Shown: positions 56,568 to 59,951 of the stretch, piece by piece
Layout of the letters: every line of letters starts with the position of its first letter
Numbering within the stretch: position 1 is the stretch's first letter
Origin: Kitasatospora griseola
Lineage (GTDB): Bacteria; Actinomycetota; Actinomycetes; Streptomycetales; Streptomycetaceae
Assembly: GCF_014648555.1 (NCBI RefSeq)
Contig: NZ_BMRI01000017.1
Span: forward strand, 82,893-142,843
DNA length: 59,951 nt
Direction of reading: 5' to 3'
Position numbers and translations under genes: made by a program
Notes under the pieces: generated by a model
The model's database searches: none
Told to the model about the DNA's origin: nothing
Seen by the model: the letters and a program-made list of their open reading frames with translations, nothing else

Positions 56568-56867
56568 ATGGCAACGGACTACGACACCCCACGCAAGACC
56601 GATGACGACCTCAACGAGGACAGCATCGAGGAACTGAAGGCCCGCCGGAACGAGAAGGCTTCCGGTTCCGTCGACGTCGACGAGTACGACGCCAACGAGG
56701 GTCTGGAGCTCCCCGGCGCCGACCTCTCCAACGAGGAACTCTCGGTCCGCGTGCTGCCCCGGCAGGCCGACGAGTTCACCTGCATGAGCTGCTTCCTGGT
56801 CCACCACCGGAGCCAGCTCTACAGCGAGAAGAACGGCCAGCCGATCTGCCGGGACTGCGGCGCCTGA
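56568..56867 (+). CDS. DUF4193 family protein, putative zinc ribbon
   Basis: 99 aa from ATG 56568, preceded by AAAGGGGGAG. The first ~65 residues are acidic and helical (MATDYDTPRKTDDDLNEDSI, EELKARRNEKASGSVDVDEY). The C-terminus has two CxxC pairs (CMSC and CRDC) with HH between, which should bind zinc. It is found throughout Actinobacteria and is always small; function unknown. It ends ahead of a very strong hairpin. Confidence 0.92.
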   Translation: MATDYDTPRKTDDDLNEDSIEELKARRNEKASGSVDVDEYDANEGLELPGADLSNEELSVRVLPRQADEFTCMSCFLVHHRSQLYSEKNGQPICRDCGA

Positions 56868-57030
56868 AAACGGCGCGGCACTGGCCCGGGCGGGCGAGAC
56901 CCCTCCGCCGGCCCGGTACGCCGCCCCGTCCGGCCTTGAGCAGCGAGGCCGGAGGCAGAAGCAGCGACCGTCCCGAGCGGTCGCACCCGGCAGAGCGCGA
57001 ACCGCGCGCCTGCACCCGCAGTGCACGCAG

Positions 57031-57080
57031 ACAGACCGAAAGGGACGGCCCCACCACAGGGGCCGTCCCTTTCGGTCTGT
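57031..57080. terminator. Strong bidirectional terminator
   Basis: A perfect 22-bp stem (57031-57052 with 57059-57080) with a 6-base ACCACA loop lies between the convergent DUF4193 and DUF3093 genes. The stem continues imperfectly outward (GCACG / CGTGC). It is the most stable hairpin in the window. Confidence 0.9.
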
Positions 57081-57150
57081 TCGTGCTCTCGCGTTCGCTG
57101 TGTTCTCGGGGTCGGCGCGCGGGTCTGCCGCGCGGCGGCCTCCGGACCGG

Positions 57151-57603
57151 TCAGCGGCTCCGGCTGCCCGCCGCCGCCTCGTCCAGGGCGTCCGCCAATC
57201 GCTGCGGAGACCGGGTCGACAGGTACAGGTACGGCGTCGGGTCGGCCGGGTCCGTCACCGCGACCTTCAACGCCGTCGGGACGTAGCTGCGCAGCAGCAT
57301 GAACGCCCGAGGGTCGGCCTTCACCGAACGCCAGGCCACGGCCTCCTTCGGGTTCAGCACCTCGGCCTCGCCCAGCGCGCTCACCGGGATCCGGGCCTGC
57401 CCGGCCACCAGCGACCCCTGCACCACCCGGATCCGGGGCGAGCCGTAGCTGCTCAGGGCCGCCGCCCCGGCGGCCACCCCCACGACCAGCCCGATCAGGG
57501 CGCCCAGTCCGCTGAACCGGAGCAGGATCAGCCCGAACGAAAGCCCGAGCGCCACGGGCAGCAGCCACCAGGACCGCGGGACGGTGAGACGTTCCTCGTA
57601 CAT
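57151..57603 (-). CDS. DUF3093 domain-containing membrane protein
   Basis: 150 aa from ATG 57603, after GGGAGGC. DUF3093 family: YEERLTVPRSWWLLPVALGL and two membrane segments (WWLLPVALGLSFGLILLRF and LGALIGLVVGVAAGAAAL) precede a soluble domain (RIRVVQGSLVAGQARIPVSA). The latter looks PH-like (bacterial PH). The segment LSTRSPQRLADALDEAA ends the family pattern. The gene often sits next to DUF4193, thioesterase and dut in Actinobacteria. Function unknown. It is divergent from the thioesterase gene across 95 bp. Confidence 0.9.
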   Translation of the reverse strand: MYEERLTVPRSWWLLPVALGLSFGLILLRFSGLGALIGLVVGVAAGAAALSSYGSPRIRVVQGSLVAGQARIPVSALGEAEVLNPKEAVAWRSVKADPRAFMLLRSYVPTALKVAVTDPADPTPYLYLSTRSPQRLADALDEAAAGSRSR

Positions 57604-57698
57604 GCCTCCCATTGTGGGCGCAGCACACGCCGGGCCCGGTGGCCGGGGCCCCTCGGCGCGCCTGTCCCGGGAAGCTACCGGCAGGTAGGGTCGCCGCT

Positions 57699-58280
57699 GT
57701 GAACGGACCCACCCCCACCACCCCGCCCGCGGACGCCGTCCTGCCGCCCCGCTCCCCGCTCGCGCCCGCACCCGGCACCGTCATCGGCTCCCACTACGAC
57801 GGCTGCTTCGGCTGCGGCCCGCACCACCCGCACGGGCTCCAGCTCGTCGCCGTCGCCGGCGAACAGCTCGACGTCACCGCGCAGTTCACCGTCAAGGCGG
57901 CCCACCAGGGCGGCCCCGGGCTGGCCCACGGCGGCGTTCTGGTCAGCGCCATGGACGAGACCCTCGGCACGCTCAACTGGCTGCTCGCCGCCCCCGCCGT
58001 CACCGGCCGCCTGGAGACCGACTTCGTCCGCCCCGTCCCCGTCGACTCCGTGCTGCACATCCACGCATGGGTGACCGGGGTCCACGGCCGCAAGGTCTAC
58101 AGCGCCGCCGAAGGCCGGATCGGCGGCCCCGACGGGCCGGTCGCCATTCGCGCCCAGGCACTGTTCGTCCAGGTGAAGCTGGAACACTTCACCACGCACG
58201 GCCGTCCCGAGGACGTGCAGAAGGTCCTGGACGACCCGGACCAGATCAAACGCGCCCGAGCCTTCGAGGTGAACCCGTGA
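57699..58280 (+). CDS. PaaI-type hotdog-fold thioesterase
   Basis: 193 aa from GTG 57699; TAGGGT ends seven bases ahead of it, so the mRNA may be leaderless. After a ~35-residue Pro-rich start come [15 protein letters not shown] and [20 protein letters not shown] then [10 protein letters not shown], the hotdog-fold core with its HGG...D/E active-site pattern. The family hydrolyses acyl-CoA thioesters; the substrate is unknown. It overlaps dut by 4 bp (GTGA). Confidence 0.88.
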   Translation: MNGPTPTTPPADAVLPPRSPLAPAPGTVIGSHYDGCFGCGPHHPHGLQLVAVAGEQLDVTAQFTVKAAHQGGPGLAHGGVLVSAMDETLGTLNWLLAAPAVTGRLETDFVRPVPVDSVLHIHAWVTGVHGRKVYSAAEGRIGGPDGPVAIRAQALFVQVKLEHFTTHGRPEDVQKVLDDPDQIKRARAFEVNP

Positions 58281-58744
58281 CCGACCCCGTCCGCCAGCCC
58301 GTCGACATCCTGATCCGCCGCCTCGACCCGGAGATCCCGCTCCCCGCGTACGAGCACCCCGGCGACGCCGGCGCCGACCTGCGCACCACCGAGGACGCCG
58401 AACTCCAGCCCGGCGAGCGCGCGCTGCTCCCCACCGGCATCTCCATCGCGCTGCCGGACGGCTACGCCGCGTTCGTCCACCCCCGTTCGGGTCTGGCAGC
58501 CCGTTGCGGAGTTGCACTGGTGAACGCCCCAGGGACGGTCGATGCCGGGTACCGTGGTGAGATCAAGGTGATCGTCGTCAACCTGGACCCTCGGGAGCCG
58601 GTCAACTTCAAGCGAGGCGACCGAATTGCCCAGCTGGTCATCCAGCAGGTCGAGAAGGCCCGCTTCCACGAAGTGGGTGAACTCCCGGGTTCGGTCCGGG
58701 CCGAAGGCGGGTTCGGCTCGACCGGCGGTCACGCCGCGGTCTAG
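58277..58744 (+). CDS. dut: dUTP diphosphatase
   Basis: 155 aa from GTG 58277, sharing GTGA with the thioesterase stop. It cleaves dUTP to dUMP, limiting uracil in DNA and supplying the dTMP pathway. The five trimeric-dUTPase motifs can be followed: [33 protein letters not shown] (catalytic Asp), [11 protein letters not shown], and GGFGSTGGH at the C-terminus, which closes over the neighbouring subunit's active site. Confidence 0.95.
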   Translation: MTDPVRQPVDILIRRLDPEIPLPAYEHPGDAGADLRTTEDAELQPGERALLPTGISIALPDGYAAFVHPRSGLAARCGVALVNAPGTVDAGYRGEIKVIVVNLDPREPVNFKRGDRIAQLVIQQVEKARFHEVGELPGSVRAEGGFGSTGGHAAV

Positions 58745-58896
58745 CATGCGCCGCGGTCTCGGCTCCGCCGAGCAGCACGACGAACGGGTGGAAGCGATGC
58801 ACGATGCAACGATTTTCGGCCGGTCCAGTGGGTAGCAGGTAGCAGATATTCGCGTTCGGTCTTGGATTCGGTCTTGGACCGGGAAGGACAGTGACC

Positions 58897-59688
58897 GTGT
58901 TCCGTCGTCGCAAGAGCGAGGACGCTGTCGAGCAGCTCGCCGAGGACGCCATCAGCGCCGACGAGACGGCCGATGACGTCGAGGATTCCGTCGAGAACGA
59001 GAGCGACACCGAACTCGACCCGGCCGACCGCGTCGGCCTCCCGCCGGCCCCGCGCCCGGACGGGCCGTGGGACATCTCCGAGCTGGAGAATCCCGCCGAG
59101 GGCCGCGTCGACCTGGGTGGCCTGCTGGTCCCCGGCGTCGAGGGCATGGAGCTCCGGGTCGAGGTGGCCGGGGACGCGATCGTCGCCGCCACCCTGGTGC
59201 TCGGCAACAGCGCCATCCAGCTGCAGGCCTTCGCCGCCCCCAAGTCGGAGGGCATCTGGGGCGAGGTCCGCGAGGAGATCGCCAACGGCATCACCAGCCA
59301 GGGCGGCGCCATCGAGGAAGAGGAAGGCACCCTCGGCTGGCACCTCCGTGCCCAGGTCCCGGTGCAGCTTCCCGACGGCACCCAGGGTGTCCAGCTGGTC
59401 CGCTTCATCGGCTGCGACGGCCCGCGCTGGTTCCTGCGCGGCGTGATCTCCGGCCAGGCAGCGGTCCAGCCCGAGATGGCCGGCCTGCTCGAAGAGGTCT
59501 TCCGGCAGACCGTCGTGGTCCGCGGCGAGTCCCCCATGGCTCCCCGCGACCCGATCGTCCTCAAGCTCCCCGAGGACGCGCAGATGGTCGCCGACGGCGC
59601 CGCGGCTCCCGCCGACGCCGAGTCCCCCTACTCGGGCGGCTCCATCGACCCCTTCTCGCGCGGCCCCGAGATCACCGAGGTCCGCTGA
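58897..59688 (+). CDS. DUF3710 domain-containing protein
   Basis: 263 aa from GTG 58897, eight bases after AAGGA; GTG 58891 has poorer spacing. The DUF3710 core is recognisable: GPWDISELENPAEGRVDLGG, then LLVPGVEGMELRVEVAG and GCDGPRWFLRGVISGQAAVQ. The first ~45 residues are acidic and probably flexible (SADETADDVEDSVENESDTE). It usually follows dut in Actinobacteria. Function unknown. It ends at a hairpin and is followed by the rRNA-operon leader. Confidence 0.92.
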   Translation: MFRRRKSEDAVEQLAEDAISADETADDVEDSVENESDTELDPADRVGLPPAPRPDGPWDISELENPAEGRVDLGGLLVPGVEGMELRVEVAGDAIVAATLVLGNSAIQLQAFAAPKSEGIWGEVREEIANGITSQGGAIEEEEGTLGWHLRAQVPVQLPDGTQGVQLVRFIGCDGPRWFLRGVISGQAAVQPEMAGLLEEVFRQTVVVRGESPMAPRDPIVLKLPEDAQMVADGAAAPADAESPYSGGSIDPFSRGPEITEVR

Positions 59689-59712
59689 CCTTCCGGACGT
59701 CCCGCGTCCCCT

Positions 59713-59752
59713 TCCGCCCCTGCACCGTTCGCGTGCGGGGGCGGATTTGCTT
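59713..59752 (+). terminator. Terminator of the DUF3710 gene
   Basis: TCCGCCCCTGCAC (59713-59725) pairs with GTGCGGGGGCGGA (59733-59745) with one wobble over a 7-base loop; TTTGCTTT follows. Confidence 0.8.
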
Positions 59753-59776
59753 TGCGGACGCCGATCCCCGTACAGT
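59747..59776 (+). promoter_or_regulatory. Possible upstream rRNA-operon promoter
   Basis: TTGCTT (59747-59752) and TACAGT (59771-59776) are separated by 18 bp. A second promoter-like TAAGCT (59857-59862), in CTGATAAGCT, has no good -35 but corresponds to the place where multiple rrn promoters of Streptomyces lie. Confidence 0.35.
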
Positions 59777-59839
59777 TCCGGAGTCGCACCGAGAGGGGCG
59801 AACGAAAGCAAGTCGGACTGAATGAAACTCCGGAAAACG

Positions 59840-59951
59840 GAGCGGAAAACATCTGATAAGCTGGGAACGCGAAAGAACGAAGCGCCCGGAGGGTTCGCAG
59901 GAATGCGGCTCGAAGGAAGTGTCCGTTCCTTGAGAACTCAACAGCGTGCCA
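59840..59951 (+). other. Leader of an rRNA operon (truncated by the window end)
   Basis: The sequence AACATCTGATAAGCTGGGAA, then GAACGAAGCGCCCGGAGGG and GTCCGTTCCTTGAGAACTC followed by AACAGCGTGCCA, matches my memory of the conserved leader upstream of Streptomyces 16S rRNA, which holds antitermination and RNase III processing signals. The 16S gene would start roughly 100 or more bases further on and is not included. A stop exactly here is what an assembly does at a multi-copy rrn operon. Confidence 0.75.

Overview
This window is ordinary-looking core chromosome from a high-GC, mycelial actinobacterium of the family Streptomycetaceae (Streptomyces or Kitasatospora; the sequence alone does not settle which). 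The evidence is the very high GC at third codon positions, frequent GTG starts, and gene order. A WhiH-type sporulation regulator lies beside the principal sigma factor gene hrdB, followed by a trypsin-like protease, a DUF7455 gene and parE. Further on come parC, ptsH, sepH, ferrochelatase, cutRS and dut. From memory this matches the SCO5810-SCO5870 region of S. coelicolor.

Layout. Positions 1-6000 hold two unrecognised proteins, a RecQ helicase fused to a phosphoribosyltransferase-like tail, and a DUF4192 protein whose shared upstream region with recQ carries two DnaA-box matches. Positions 6000-14500 hold a proline iminopeptidase-like hydrolase, a glycogen-debranching-type protein with PYGTP repeats, an NrtR-type Nudix regulator with a palindromic operator, and an ABC ATPase/permease pair whose ATPase has lost several catalytic residues. 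Positions 14.8-21.9 kb are the developmental and housekeeping block: whiH, hrdB, secreted protease, DUF7455 and parE. Positions 22-26.6 kb carry a NarL-type two-component system followed by a DUF485/acetate-symporter operon whose start is preceded by a long hairpin. Positions 26.6-35.2 kb hold a sucrase/ferredoxin-like protein, parC, a catalytic/non-catalytic M16 protease pair, rtcB with a possible leader peptide, and a scar where a LuxR-type regulator remnant meets a DUF4190-like remnant.

Positions 35.2-44.7 kb hold an ABC-F protein, AzlCD, HPr (ptsH, with a DasR-type dre site), a large GNAT/acyl-CoA-synthetase protein acetyltransferase, DUF5998, a type I phosphodiesterase, thymidine kinase and a rhodanese. 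Positions 45-52.3 kb hold sepH, a membrane protein, an ALO-family oxidase, an MFS permease, ferrochelatase, an inositol-monophosphatase-family enzyme and a small protein. Positions 52.8-59.7 kb hold cutRS, an acyl-ACP desaturase with two tandem operator palindromes, DUF4193, DUF3093, a thioesterase, dUTPase and DUF3710. The window stops inside a typical Streptomyces rRNA-operon leader, just before the expected 16S gene.

Themes. Several genes serve the cell cycle and chromosome (parE, parC, recQ, dut, tdk, sepH) and development or global transcription (whiH, hrdB). No tRNA, CRISPR array, prophage, insertion sequence or biosynthetic cluster is visible. I found no convincing wholly new system. 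The best leads are the RecQ-phosphoribosyltransferase fusion with DnaA boxes, the catalytically degenerate ABC ATPase, the hairpin before the symporter operon, the rtcB leader ORF, and the desaturase operator.
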